Positions 1-6,358 of a stretch of 13,502 nucleotides of DNA are shown piece by piece. This DNA comes from Pseudomonadota bacterium. GTDB lineage: Bacteria; Pseudomonadota; Alphaproteobacteria; Ferrovibrionales; Ferrovibrionaceae. The position numbers and the translations under genes are program-made. The stretch covers positions 1 to 13,502 of the forward strand of contig JAEYSS010000125.1 of assembly GCA_023434425.1 (NCBI GenBank), read 5' to 3'. Within the stretch, counting starts at the first letter, position 1. The number at the start of each line of letters is the position of its first letter. The notes beneath the pieces are model-generated. The model had not been told where the DNA came from and searched no databases. It saw only the letters and a list, made by a program, of their open reading frames with translations.

Positions 1-275
1 GCGACATAATCGCCCTCGCCAAGCCGTTCGGCCAGGCTGCTCCGGGCCAGCCAGGTGCTCCAGTCCGTCTCGTCGCGGCCAGTCCGGGCCGGCAGGGCAA
101 CCCAGACATGCCAGCCGTTGGAGATCAGGTAAACCGGCACCGTCGGCTGGCCGGGGGTGGGCTGGCGATGCGGGGCCGGCAGCAGGCCGAGCGCCAGGGC
201 CGCCGCGCCATACAGGACGGGCAGGGCCAGCACGACCACACAGAGGATCAGAAGGAGGCGGCGGAAGCTGCGCAT
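1..275 (-). CDS. DUF2459 family protein, N-terminal part (cut by window edge)
   Basis: The minus strand reads open from an ATG at 275 to the window edge, giving 91 complete codons. The protein starts with basic residues (MRSFRR) and a long hydrophobic stretch (about residues 7-33), so it is probably a membrane anchor or uncleaved signal. A segment VYLISNGWHVWVALP follows at about residues 48-62, then DW at about 71-72 and a closing GDYVA. This resembles the conserved start of the DUF2459 family, whose members carry an SNG-x-H segment, a DW, and then a Y-V-x-x-G-W-G stretch just beyond where this window ends. The biochemical role of the family is unknown to me. No strong ribosome binding site is visible upstream; the other ATG at 288 is out of frame. 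The family call is moderately sure; the function is not known. Confidence 0.68.
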   Translation of the reverse strand, partial: MRSFRRLLLILCVVVLALPVLYGAAALALGLLPAPHRQPTPGQPTVPVYLISNGWHVWVALPARTGRDETDWSTWLARSSLAERLGEGDYV

Positions 276-354
276 GGGGCGCTCTCATGCCGCAGAAATG
301 TGGCGAGAATGAAGCGCGGGACCTGGCAAAGTCGCCGACTCGGTGGATAACCCC

Positions 355-384
355 TTGGCGCAACAGCACATCTTTGGCTAGTAT
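355..384 (+). promoter_or_regulatory. possible sigma70 promoter for the PagL-like gene
   Basis: TTGGCG at 355-360 and TAGTAT at 379-384 are separated by 18 bases, each matching the sigma70 consensus at 4 of 6 positions. They lie 67 bases before the chosen start at 451, with no other gene between. This is a weak motif match and inference only. Confidence 0.25.
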
Positions 385-450
385 CCGGCAGACGAGATCT
401 GGTTGGGGAACAGGATCGGCGCAGCCGGCCTGCAGATTGGGGGAATGACG

Positions 451-957
451 ATGCGTTTCCGTTTGCTGTCCGGCTTGGCCACAGCCGTGGTTGCCGCTTG
501 CATGGCTTTTACCAGTGCGCAGGCCCAGGACAAGGACGATCCGTCCTTTCTGACGGTCGCCGCCGGCTACCATGACATCGCCGACGACCACGATGCCTTC
601 GAAGGCCGCCTCGAATATCGCTTCGGCAACAAATTCTGGATCTTCAAACCCATGGTCGGCGTGCTGGCAACCAGCGATTCCGCCGTGATGGGTTATGCCG
701 GCGTTCTGGTCGATATTTACTTCGGTCGCCGCTGGGTGCTGACGCCATCCTTTGCGCCGGGCCTCTATCGCGAGGGCGATGGCAAGGATCTGGGTGGCTC
801 AATCGAATTCAAGTCGCAGCTCGAACTCAGCTACCGGTTCGACGACCGCTCGCGACTGGGCCTCGGCATCAGCCACATCTCCAATGCCAGCATCTACGAC
901 AGCAACCCCGGCACCGAGACGGTCTTTCTGACCTATTCGCTGCCGCTCGGGCGCTGA
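451..957 (+). CDS. PagL-like lipid A 3-O-deacylase (acyloxyacyl hydrolase family)
   Basis: The 168-residue protein has a Sec signal peptide (MRFRLL, then a hydrophobic stretch, cleavage likely after AQA at 25). The rest is rich in alternating beta-strand segments, as expected for a small outer-membrane barrel. Near the C-terminus is H142-I-S144-N-A, with E156 fourteen residues after the histidine. This is the His-Ser-Glu arrangement and spacing of PagL (H126, S128, E140 in Pseudomonas), which removes the 3-O acyl chain from lipid A. The start at 451 was preferred because the purine-rich GGGGGA (439-444) lies 6 bases upstream; the in-frame ATG at 445 has no room for a ribosome binding site, and a TTG at 403 would put about 16 residues before the signal. 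The 3' end overlaps the convergent gluQRS gene by 25 bases. The family is well supported; activity is inferred. Confidence 0.82.
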   Translation: MRFRLLSGLATAVVAACMAFTSAQAQDKDDPSFLTVAAGYHDIADDHDAFEGRLEYRFGNKFWIFKPMVGVLATSDSAVMGYAGVLVDIYFGRRWVLTPSFAPGLYREGDGKDLGGSIEFKSQLELSYRFDDRSRLGLGISHISNASIYDSNPGTETVFLTYSLPLGR

Positions 958-1844
958 CCCAGCATCGGGAAAGCGGCAGGATCCAGACCTGCCTGCTGCC
1001 AGACGGCGGCCGGCGAGACGCCGGCGGCGCGCAGGTCGCGTAAGGCCGGCGCATGTTTGCGCTTGGCCAGCCGCTCGCCGGCTTCGTCCAGCAGCAGCGC
1101 GTGATGCGCATAAGCCGGCACTGGCCAGTCGAACAAAGCCTGTAGCAGGCGATGCAGATGCGTGGCGGCAAATAAATCCCGCCCCCGCGTGACCAGCGTG
1201 ATGCCCTGCAGCGCGTCGTCATGCGTGACGCAGAGATGATAGCTCGCCGGAATTTCCTTGCGCGCCAGCACCACGTCACCAAAGCCCTGTCTCAGCAGTC
1301 CGGCGGTCGTTTCCTGCCAGCCGGCATGCTCATCATGCCAGCGCAGCGGCCAGTTTCCGCGGACATGTTGACAGGCCGCCGCCATATCCAGCCGCAGGGC
1401 GTAAACCTCGCCGGAAGCGATACGCTGCGTGCGCTCGCCTGCTGACAGATGCCGGCAGGTGCCGGGATAGACCGCGCCCTCGAAACCATGTGGCGCATGG
1501 CCGGCCGCCGCGATCTCCGCCTGGATCTGTTTGCGGGTGCAGAAGCAGGGATACAGCAGGCCGCGTTGCTGCAGGCTGTCCAGCGTCGTGGCGTAGTCGG
1601 CGAAATGCCGCGACTGCAGGCGTACCGGTTCTTCCCAGCGCAGGCCCAGCCAGTGCAGGTCTTCGAAGATGGCCTGGGTAAATTCCGGACGGCAGCGGGT
1701 GGTGTCGATATCCTCGATCCGCAGCAGGAAACGGCCTCCGGCCTGCCGGGCGCGCAGGAAGGCGATCCCGGCCGCATAGGCATGGCCGAGATGCAGATAG
1801 CCGGTCGGGCTTGGCGCGCAGCGCGTTACGATGTCAGACTGCAT
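933..1844 (-). CDS. gluQRS: glutamyl-Q tRNA(Asp) synthetase
   Basis: The 303-residue protein is a truncated glutamyl-tRNA synthetase paralogue. The family attaches glutamate to the queuosine base of tRNA(Asp) rather than to the 3' end. The N-terminus has TRCAPSPTG, the HIGH-type signature HLGH (18-21) and LRIEDIDTTR (41-50). A zinc site is visible as C100-x-C102 with Y126 and C130, and the KMSKS-type loop appears as LAKRK (259-263). The length, and the absence of the anticodon-binding domain of a full GluRS, fit GluQ-RS. The ATG at 1844 was chosen because the conserved TRCAPSPTG follows at once and CAGGAA lies 7 bases upstream; the longer open frame upstream is antisense to the glycosylase gene. 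The start is 25 bases from the divergent glycosylase start, and the stop lies inside the 3' end of the PagL-like gene. Confidence 0.93.
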   Translation of the reverse strand: MQSDIVTRCAPSPTGYLHLGHAYAAGIAFLRARQAGGRFLLRIEDIDTTRCRPEFTQAIFEDLHWLGLRWEEPVRLQSRHFADYATTLDSLQQRGLLYPCFCTRKQIQAEIAAAGHAPHGFEGAVYPGTCRHLSAGERTQRIASGEVYALRLDMAAACQHVRGNWPLRWHDEHAGWQETTAGLLRQGFGDVVLARKEIPASYHLCVTHDDALQGITLVTRGRDLFAATHLHRLLQALFDWPVPAYAHHALLLDEAGERLAKRKHAPALRDLRAAGVSPAAVWQQAGLDPAAFPMLGQRPSGSE

Positions 1845-1869
1845 AAGCGATTCCTGAGACCCTGAGCAT

Positions 1870-2568
1870 ATGGCAAACCTTCCGCCCGCCGCAAAGCCCG
1901 ACACCCGCAAGCGCACGAAAGTCGCATTGCAGCAGCTTTGCGAGCGCGAGCCGAAATTCGCCGAGGCCTTTGCGGCTGTCGGCTTCATCGCCGATCGTCG
2001 CCGCCCGGCCGACTTCGCGAATCTGTGCCGCATCGTGATCGAGCAGCAGATTTCGGTGGCGGCTGCGGCGACGATCTGGGGGCGGCTGGAGGCTGCCGTG
2101 CAGGGACGCGCCAATGGCGTGTTCAGCCCCGAAAGAGTCCTGAAACTGACCGAGGCGCGCCTGCGCGCCTGCGGCCTGAGTGGCCCAAAGGTGCGCTACG
2201 TGCGCAATATGGCGCAGGCGGCGAAAAGCGGCGCCATCGATTTCGATCTGCTGCCCAGACTCGAAGACCATGCCGCCATCGCGATGCTGACCGAAGTGAA
2301 GGGCATCGGCCGCTGGACGGCGGAGATTTTCCTGATGTTCGCACTCGACCGCGAGGATATCTGGCCAGCGCATGACGTGGCACTGCAGGAGGCCGCGAAG
2401 CGTTTATTCGGCCTGAAGAGCCGGCCGGACGTGAAAAAGATGGACAGGATGGCCGAGAAATGGCGTCCACATCGCGGCGTCGCCGCCCGGCTGCTCTGGC
2501 GCTATTACGCGGTGACGGCGAAACGCGTGACCACCGATATCGCCACAGCCAGGGAGGTCGCCGCATGA
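1870..2568 (+). CDS. DNA-3-methyladenine glycosylase II (AlkA/HhH-GPD family)
   Basis: The 232-residue protein belongs to the helix-hairpin-helix GPD superfamily of base-excision repair glycosylases, which cut alkylated bases from DNA. An IEQQIS segment (58-62) is followed by the hairpin VKGIGRWTA (143-151). The catalytic aspartate is D169 in WPAHD-VALQ, and the C-terminal WRPHRG..A..LWRYY (198-213) matches the WRP..A..LWR block of AlkA-type enzymes. No C-terminal four-cysteine cluster is present, so it is not an endonuclease III or MutY. It is shorter than E. coli AlkA because the N-terminal extra domain is missing, which is common in bacterial homologues. The stop overlaps the next gene's start (ATGA), so the two are almost certainly co-transcribed. 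Any promoter must overlap the gluQRS start region. Confidence 0.9.
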   Translation: MANLPPAAKPDTRKRTKVALQQLCEREPKFAEAFAAVGFIADRRRPADFANLCRIVIEQQISVAAAATIWGRLEAAVQGRANGVFSPERVLKLTEARLRACGLSGPKVRYVRNMAQAAKSGAIDFDLLPRLEDHAAIAMLTEVKGIGRWTAEIFLMFALDREDIWPAHDVALQEAAKRLFGLKSRPDVKKMDRMAEKWRPHRGVAARLLWRYYAVTAKRVTTDIATAREVAA

Positions 2569-3278
2569 GCGTGGCAATCGACGGACCGCGTCTCGACGCG
2601 GCCAGCGGCAAGGCGCGCAAGCTGGTGGTGCTGGTGCACGGGTATGGCGCCGATGGCAACGACCTGATCGAACTCGGCGCGCAGTGGCGCAACCTGCTGC
2701 CCGATGCGGCTTTCGTGGCGCCGCATGCGCCGGCGCGCATTCCCGGCTTTCCACCCGGCATGCTGGGCGTTCGGCAGTGGTTCGCGCTGGATGCCTACGA
2801 TCCCAACCTGCTGCGCCGCGATCCGCATCACACGGCGGAAATCTATGCCACGATGCGGCGCGCCGCCGAACAGGCCGCGCCAGCGCTGGAACAGTTCGTG
2901 GCGACCGAACTGGAACGACACGGGCTTGAGCCGACCGATCTGGCGCTGGTCGGTTTCAGCCAGGGGACGATGATGGCGCTGCATGTGGGCCTGCGGCGCG
3001 ATCCGGGTCCGGCCGGCATCCTGGGGTATTCCGGCGCACTGCTGGGCGGTGAGGAGCTGACCAGGCAGATCCGCAGCCGGCCGCCGATCCTGCTGATCCA
3101 TGGCGATGCCGATGAGATCGTGCCGATCGAGGCGATGCATGCCGCGCTCCATACGCTGAGCCAGGCGGATTGTCCGGCCCGATTCCATGTCAGCCGTGGC
3201 CTGGGCCACGGTATCGATGGCCAGGGGCTGACGCTGGGTGGCGCCTTCCTCGCGGAGTGCTTCACCCGCGCCGGATGA
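2565..3278 (+). CDS. alpha/beta-hydrolase, phospholipase/carboxylesterase family
   Basis: The 237-residue protein is an esterase of the Abhydrolase_2 (carboxylesterase/acyl-protein thioesterase-like) family. It shows the oxyanion-hole segment LVHGYGADGND (23-33), the nucleophile elbow GFSQG with Ser132, the acid Asp183 in GDADEIVP and His215 in GLGHGID. No signal peptide is seen, so it is probably cytoplasmic. The natural substrate cannot be read from sequence; short acyl esters are typical. The ATG at 2565 overlaps the glycosylase stop by 4 bases and is preceded by AGGGAGG (2551-2557), which decides the start over longer in-frame options. The pairing with a DNA repair gene suggests shared transcription and not necessarily a shared pathway. 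Confidence 0.9.
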   Translation: MSVAIDGPRLDAASGKARKLVVLVHGYGADGNDLIELGAQWRNLLPDAAFVAPHAPARIPGFPPGMLGVRQWFALDAYDPNLLRRDPHHTAEIYATMRRAAEQAAPALEQFVATELERHGLEPTDLALVGFSQGTMMALHVGLRRDPGPAGILGYSGALLGGEELTRQIRSRPPILLIHGDADEIVPIEAMHAALHTLSQADCPARFHVSRGLGHGIDGQGLTLGGAFLAECFTRAG

Positions 3279-3291
3279 TGTGGAGTCGCCA

Positions 3292-3300
3292 TGTGGATAA
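3292..3300 (-). promoter_or_regulatory. perfect match to the DnaA box consensus
   Basis: Read on the minus strand the site is TTATCCACA, the DnaA box consensus. It lies in the short gap between the esterase stop (3278) and the HNH gene. A single perfect 9-mer is expected by chance roughly once in ten windows of this size, so occupancy by DnaA is only a possibility. Confidence 0.25.
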
Positions 3301-3326
3301 CCTGCGCGACTTACAAAATAAGGTAG

Positions 3327-3356
3327 TTGTCATGATGTGGTAACCCCGCATATGGT
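3327..3356 (+). promoter_or_regulatory. likely sigma70 promoter for the HNH gene
   Basis: TTGTCA (3327-3332, 5 of 6 to the consensus) and TATGGT (3351-3356, 4 of 6) are separated by 18 bases. Transcription would begin near 3363, leaving a leader of about 28 bases that contains GGGGAA before the ATG at 3391. This supports 3391 as the start, since the upstream GTG at 3337 lies inside the promoter. Confidence 0.4.
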
Positions 3357-3390
3357 AAGGGTAATACGGCGTTTCGGAACTGGGGAAGCA

Positions 3391-3936
3391 ATGAACCCTG
3401 AGAGTTGCCCGGCGTTGGTTTTGAATGCGGATTACCAGCCGCTGTCCTACTTCCCGCTGTCGGTCTGGCCGTGGCAGGAAGTGGTCAAGGCGGTCTGCAT
3501 GGATCGCGTCACGATTCTCTCCGAATACGATCAGGAAATTCATTCGCCGAGCATGCGCATGCGGCTGCCCAGCGTGGTGGCGCTCAAGCGCTATATCGCG
3601 CCGGCGCGGCGGCCGGCCTTCACCCGGTTCAACCTGTTCCTGCGCGACCGCTTCTCCTGCCAGTATTGCGGCAGCCGGCACGAACTGACCTTCGATCATG
3701 TCATCCCGCGTTCGCGTGGCGGGCTCACGCGCTGGGACAATGTGGTGGCGGCCTGCGCACCCTGCAATCTCACCAAGGGTGGCCGCATGCCCAATGACTG
3801 CCACATGCATCCGCGCATCCGCCCGCATATGCCGACCGTGCAGGAATTGCAGCGCAACGGGCGGGCTTTCCCGCCCAATTTTTTGCACGAGAGCTGGCGC
3901 GACTTCCTGTACTGGGACAGCGAGCTGGAGCCGTAA
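3391..3936 (+). CDS. HNH endonuclease family protein
   Basis: The 181-residue protein has an HNH nuclease module in its second half. Two cysteine pairs, C90-x-x-C93 and C122-x-x-C125, probably hold a structural zinc. Between them lie FDHVIPRSRGG (101-111), with the metal-binding D102-H103, and RWDNVV (115-119) with N117. The N-terminal LVLNADYQPL (9-18) and the C-terminal W-R-D-F-LYWD block are typical of a widespread stand-alone bacterial HNH group of about 185 residues, not of phage or homing enzymes. Its cellular role is not established as far as I know. The start at 3391 has GGGGAA just upstream and follows a plausible promoter. The gene converges on coq7 with 11 bases between stops. No phage or restriction-modification genes are nearby. 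Confidence 0.85.
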   Translation: MNPESCPALVLNADYQPLSYFPLSVWPWQEVVKAVCMDRVTILSEYDQEIHSPSMRMRLPSVVALKRYIAPARRPAFTRFNLFLRDRFSCQYCGSRHELTFDHVIPRSRGGLTRWDNVVAACAPCNLTKGGRMPNDCHMHPRIRPHMPTVQELQRNGRAFPPNFLHESWRDFLYWDSELEP

Positions 3937-3947
3937 GGCTTGCTCGC

Positions 3948-4490
3948 CTAGACGCGTTCCGACAGCCAGATGGCGCCGCGCGTGACCGCCTTGATGCCCC
4001 GCGACAACAGGCCGTAGGCCGGCGCTTCGGCTGCGCCCTCGGCGCGCGCCGTATCGCGATGCGCCACTTCATCGGCGCGGAACTGCTCGATGGTCGCGCG
4101 CAGTTCGGGTTCGGCCTCGCCCAGCGCCGTTACCTGCTTGGCGTAATGCGCGTCGATCACTTCCTCGACAGCCTCCGTGCAGGCCATCGCGGCCTTCTCG
4201 CCCAGCAAGGCGGTGGCAGCGCCCAGCGCGAAGCCGCCGACATGCCACAACGGCGAGAGCAAAGTGGGGCGGACGCGGCGCTGCGGCAGCAGGCGGTCGA
4301 AGGCATCCAGATGCGCCTGTTCCTGCTGCAGCATATGGCGGATGGTCGGCGTCGAGCGTGCCGTTTTCAGCACCGCCAGCTGGCCTTCGTAAATCCGCTT
4401 GGCGCCATATTCGCCGGCATGGTCGACGCGCAGGATACGCTCCAGCAGGGCGCGCGGATCGGGATCGCCGGCAAGGCGCCTTTTCTGCAT
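3948..4490 (-). CDS. coq7: demethoxyubiquinone hydroxylase (Coq7)
   Basis: The 180-residue protein is the di-iron hydroxylase that makes 5-hydroxy-ubiquinol from demethoxyubiquinol, the penultimate step of aerobic ubiquinone synthesis, at the inner membrane. The carboxylate and histidine ligands are visible: E27 in LRVDHAGEYGA, E57-x-x-H60 in QQEQAH, E109 in EAVEEVIDAHY and E141-x-x-H144 in ADEVAHRD. The spacing E27 to E57 to E109 matches the animal enzyme. It is the last gene of a minus-strand operon. Its ATG shares one base with the dsbB stop (TGATG), and AGGAGG lies inside the 3' end of dsbB, so translation is probably coupled. The frame stays open well upstream, but that region is antisense or out of frame to dsbB and yqaA, so the start at 4490 is preferred. 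Confidence 0.94.
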   Translation of the reverse strand: MQKRRLAGDPDPRALLERILRVDHAGEYGAKRIYEGQLAVLKTARSTPTIRHMLQQEQAHLDAFDRLLPQRRVRPTLLSPLWHVGGFALGAATALLGEKAAMACTEAVEEVIDAHYAKQVTALGEAEPELRATIEQFRADEVAHRDTARAEGAAEAPAYGLLSRGIKAVTRGAIWLSERV

Positions 4491-4981
4491 CACACGGCCT
4501 CCTGCTGCGCGCGACGGGCCGCGAGGATGGAGAAGATCGTCAGCGCCGCGGCCCAGAGGGCATTCCAGCCGGCCATCGAAAGGCCCAGCACGCGGATCGC
4601 CGCCTCGTCGCAGCGCACCACCGGCGCGGTCATCAGCTGCGCGCGCAGGTCTTCCAGCGTGGTGGCGGTGGACGTGCCGGCGCAGCTGGTCAGGCCCTGC
4701 CACCATTTCCATTCCACGCCGGCATGAAACACGCCGATGCCGCCGGTGATCAGGAAGCTCAACACCGCCAGGGCCAGCAGGGGCACGCGCCAGCGCGGTA
4801 GCAGCATGGCGCCAAGGCCGAAGAAAATCGCGGCGATATACGGCCAGCGCTGCCAGTGGCACATCTCGCAGGGCGGCAGGCCGAAGCCGTATTGCGAGAC
4901 CAGCACCAGCACCAGCGTGCCGGCCGCCGCGAGGGCGACGAGCAGGCCGGACCGGTTGGGCTGCAGCAGGCTGTGGATCAT
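4490..4981 (-). CDS. dsbB: disulfide bond formation protein B (DsbB)
   Basis: The 163-residue inner-membrane protein re-oxidises the periplasmic DsbA and passes the electrons to ubiquinone. Four hydrophobic helices are visible (about 12-30, 46-62, 66-84 and 136-155). The first periplasmic loop carries PPC38-x-x-C41HWQRW, the redox pair with the family's conserved arginine nearby. The second loop carries C100 and C124, the pair that attacks DsbA. All four cysteines needed for function are present. The gene lies 3 bases after the yqaA stop and overlaps coq7 by one base, so the three form one operon. No good ribosome binding site is visible, so its translation may be coupled to yqaA. Placing a quinone-reducing enzyme next to a quinone-making enzyme makes functional sense. 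Confidence 0.93.
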   Translation of the reverse strand: MIHSLLQPNRSGLLVALAAAGTLVLVLVSQYGFGLPPCEMCHWQRWPYIAAIFFGLGAMLLPRWRVPLLALAVLSFLITGGIGVFHAGVEWKWWQGLTSCAGTSTATTLEDLRAQLMTAPVVRCDEAAIRVLGLSMAGWNALWAAALTIFSILAARRAQQEAV

Positions 4982-4984
4982 TGC

Positions 4985-5566
4985 TCAGAAAACATAGCGC
5001 ACGGCGACAAAGCCGCCAATCAGCGCGACCAGGAACAGGATGCCAAGGATATTCAGTCGCTTCTCGATAAAGTCGCGGATCGGCTCGCCATACATGCGCA
5101 GCAGGCCGGCCACCAGGAAGAAGCGCAGGCCGCGGGTGACGATCGAGGCTGCCATGAAGACGGCCAGGCTGAAATGGGCCGCACCGCTGGCGATGGTCAC
5201 AATCTTGTAGGGGATGGGGGTCAGGCCCTTGATCAGGATGATCCACACGCCCCATTCGGCGTAAGCATCCTCGAAGGCCTGCCATTTCTCGGCATAGCCG
5301 TAGAGGTCGATCACCCAGCGGCCGAGCGTCTCGAGCAGGAAATAGCCGATGGCATAGCCGAACAGGCCGCCGATGACCGAGGCGACGGTGCAGACGGCCG
5401 CGTAGTACCAGGCCCGGCTGCGATCAGCCAGGCACATCGGGATCAGCATCACATCCGGCGGGATCGGAAAGACCGAGCTTTCCAGGAAAGAGACAACTGC
5501 CAAAGCGCGGTCGGCGCGGGGCCGCGCGGCCTGACGCATGGTCCAGTCGTAAAGGGAGCGGAACAC
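4985..5566 (-). CDS. YqaA/DedA-type (VTT domain) membrane protein
   Basis: The 193-residue polytopic inner-membrane protein belongs to the DedA/VTT superfamily, whose members are implicated in lipid transport and membrane homeostasis. It shows the YqaA-type features: ESSVFPIPPDVML (29-41), a re-entrant-loop motif with the F-P-I-P-P-D core, and GLTPIPYKIVTIASG (114-128), followed by R145 in SIVTRGLRFF. The start is uncertain. A GTG at 5566 gives MFRSLYDWTMR, the usual beginning of this group, and GGAG lies about 10 bases upstream. An ATG at 5632 would add 22 residues but has no visible ribosome binding site. The gene is first in a tight operon with dsbB and coq7. The exact substrate is unknown. 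Confidence 0.86.
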   Translation of the reverse strand: MFRSLYDWTMRQAARPRADRALAVVSFLESSVFPIPPDVMLIPMCLADRSRAWYYAAVCTVASVIGGLFGYAIGYFLLETLGRWVIDLYGYAEKWQAFEDAYAEWGVWIILIKGLTPIPYKIVTIASGAAHFSLAVFMAASIVTRGLRFFLVAGLLRMYGEPIRDFIEKRLNILGILFLVALIGGFVAVRYVF

Positions 5567-5710
5567 CGGGACAAATCTCCGAATGCCGGGAAGGCCGAAA
5601 GCTGTATGCCGGAGGCGGCGAGGCTTGTCCATGCGGCGACCGGTCGCCGGGATGACAATGGCGTGTTTCCGGCCGTGGTTTCCCGCGGATTTCGCGGCAA
5701 GGGCTGGCCG

Positions 5711-5738
5711 TTGATTCGGGGGCGGTGTTGAGTAATAT
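5711..5738 (+). promoter_or_regulatory. possible promoter for tRNA-Leu
   Basis: TTGATT (5711-5716) and TAATAT (5733-5738) are 16 bases apart, each at 4 of 6 consensus positions, and would start transcription about 38 bases before the mature tRNA. The 216 bases between the yqaA start and the tRNA hold nothing else I can support. Confidence 0.3.
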
Positions 5739-5782
5739 CCGCCGGCTGTAAATTCCTCGGCACGCTTCGGCGTCACGGCCGG

Positions 5783-5869
5783 GCCCCAGTGGTGAAATTG
5801 GTAGACGCGACAGACTCAAAATCTGTTATCCGCAAGGGTGTGCTGGTTCAAGTCCGGCCTGGGGCACCA
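5783..5869 (+). tRNA. tRNA-Leu (anticodon CAA)
   Basis: The 87-base cloverleaf is a class II tRNA. The acceptor stem GCCCCAG pairs with CTGGGGC, followed by discriminator A5866 and an encoded CCA (5867-5869). The anticodon stem ACAGA/TCTGT closes a loop CTCAAAA, which places CAA at the anticodon to read UUG. A long variable arm (about TATCCGCAAGGGTGT) and the T arm GCTGG-TTCAAGT-CCGGC are present. The discriminator A and long variable arm are leucine identity features. Confidence 0.97.
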
Positions 5870-5892
5870 CCGTTCTTCAGCAGCGATACGAA

Positions 5893-5924
5893 AAAGCCGG
5901 AGCGCCCATCGGGCCTCCGGCTTT
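5893..5924. terminator. bidirectional rho-independent terminator between tRNA-Leu and csbD
   Basis: AAAGCCGGAG (5893-5902) pairs with CTCCGGCTTT (5915-5924), and inside it GCCC (5904-5907) pairs with GGGC (5911-5914) around a 3-base loop, with C5903 bulged. On the minus strand the stem is followed by a run of five T, so termination of csbD is strong. On the plus strand three T follow, so termination of the tRNA is plausible. It lies 23 bases after the tRNA and 26 bases after the csbD stop. Confidence 0.85.
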
Positions 5925-5950
5925 CGCTATTCACGGTCTGACCTGAACGG

Positions 5951-6136
5951 TCAGTGTTTTTTCACCGCGTCGCGCACGGCGTCTTTGGCGCCGCCGACCG
6001 CGTTCTGGATCTTGCCTTCGGCCTTATCGGCGCGGCCTTCGGTTTTCAGTTTGGCGTCGCCCGTCAGGTTCCCGGCAGCTTCCTTCACATTGCCTTTTAC
6101 CTGCTTGGCGGTGCCTTCGATCCGATCCTTGTCCAT
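5951..6136 (-). CDS. CsbD family stress-response protein
   Basis: The 61-residue protein is hydrophilic and mostly lysine, alanine, glycine and acidic residues. It has the CsbD pattern: MDKDRIEGTAKQVKG at the N-terminus, KEAAGNLTGD (18-27), then repeated K-x-E-G/KAEGKIQN blocks. Family members are small, probably disordered proteins induced by general stress in many bacteria; the molecular role is unknown. The ATG at 6136 is preceded by AAAGGAGA at a good distance. An in-frame start 60 bases upstream would add residues that do not fit the family, and it overlaps the promoter. An EcfG-type promoter lies directly upstream, and a strong terminator lies downstream, so it is a single-gene unit. 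Confidence 0.9.
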   Translation of the reverse strand: MDKDRIEGTAKQVKGNVKEAAGNLTGDAKLKTEGRADKAEGKIQNAVGGAKDAVRDAVKKH

Positions 6137-6166
6137 CCTGCTCTCCTTTGCGTTGTACCCGTATTC

Positions 6167-6191
6167 AACACAGCTGAGGCGTGAACGTTCC
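6167..6191 (-). promoter_or_regulatory. EcfG-type (general stress response) promoter of csbD
   Basis: On the minus strand GGAAC (6191-6187) is followed after 17 bases by GTT (6169-6167), or GGAAC-N16-TGTT. The alphaproteobacterial EcfG consensus is GGAAC-N16-17-CGTT, so only the C of the -10 differs. It sits 31 bases before the csbD start, leaving a short leader with the ribosome binding site. Confidence 0.7.
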
Positions 6192-6358
6192 GACAAGACT
6201 TCACTGCGGGAACAAAGCGCTGTCGCGAGGTATTTTTATAACAGCCAAGCGTAAGCAGAGGTTTGTGAGGACGGATCAAAAAGCCGGTTGAAAAAGGACA
6301 GAAAATCACCAAGTCCAAAGAGTATCCACAACTAGGGCTATCAGCAGGATCGGTAAGC

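Noticed and set aside
343..3302. Ten-base repeat GTGGATAACC at 343-352 and 3293-3302, each about 100 bases before a gene start
   Set aside because: It is short, and it is explained by similarity to the DnaA box motif; no further copy supports a shared regulatory element.
4491..5285. Long open frame upstream of coq7 on the minus strand that might suggest a fusion protein
   Set aside because: It is an out-of-frame reading of dsbB and yqaA, rich in Arg, Pro and Gly. Coq7 homology begins at 4490 with a good ribosome binding site.
4856..5731. Long plus-strand frame through the dsbB-yqaA region
   Set aside because: It is antisense to two clear membrane-protein genes and is rich in Gln, Asp and His as expected of a complementary-strand shadow.
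6209..6230. GGAAC on the plus strand in the csbD-hibernation factor gap as a second EcfG promoter
   Set aside because: No GTT follows at 16-17 bases, so the -10 element is missing.
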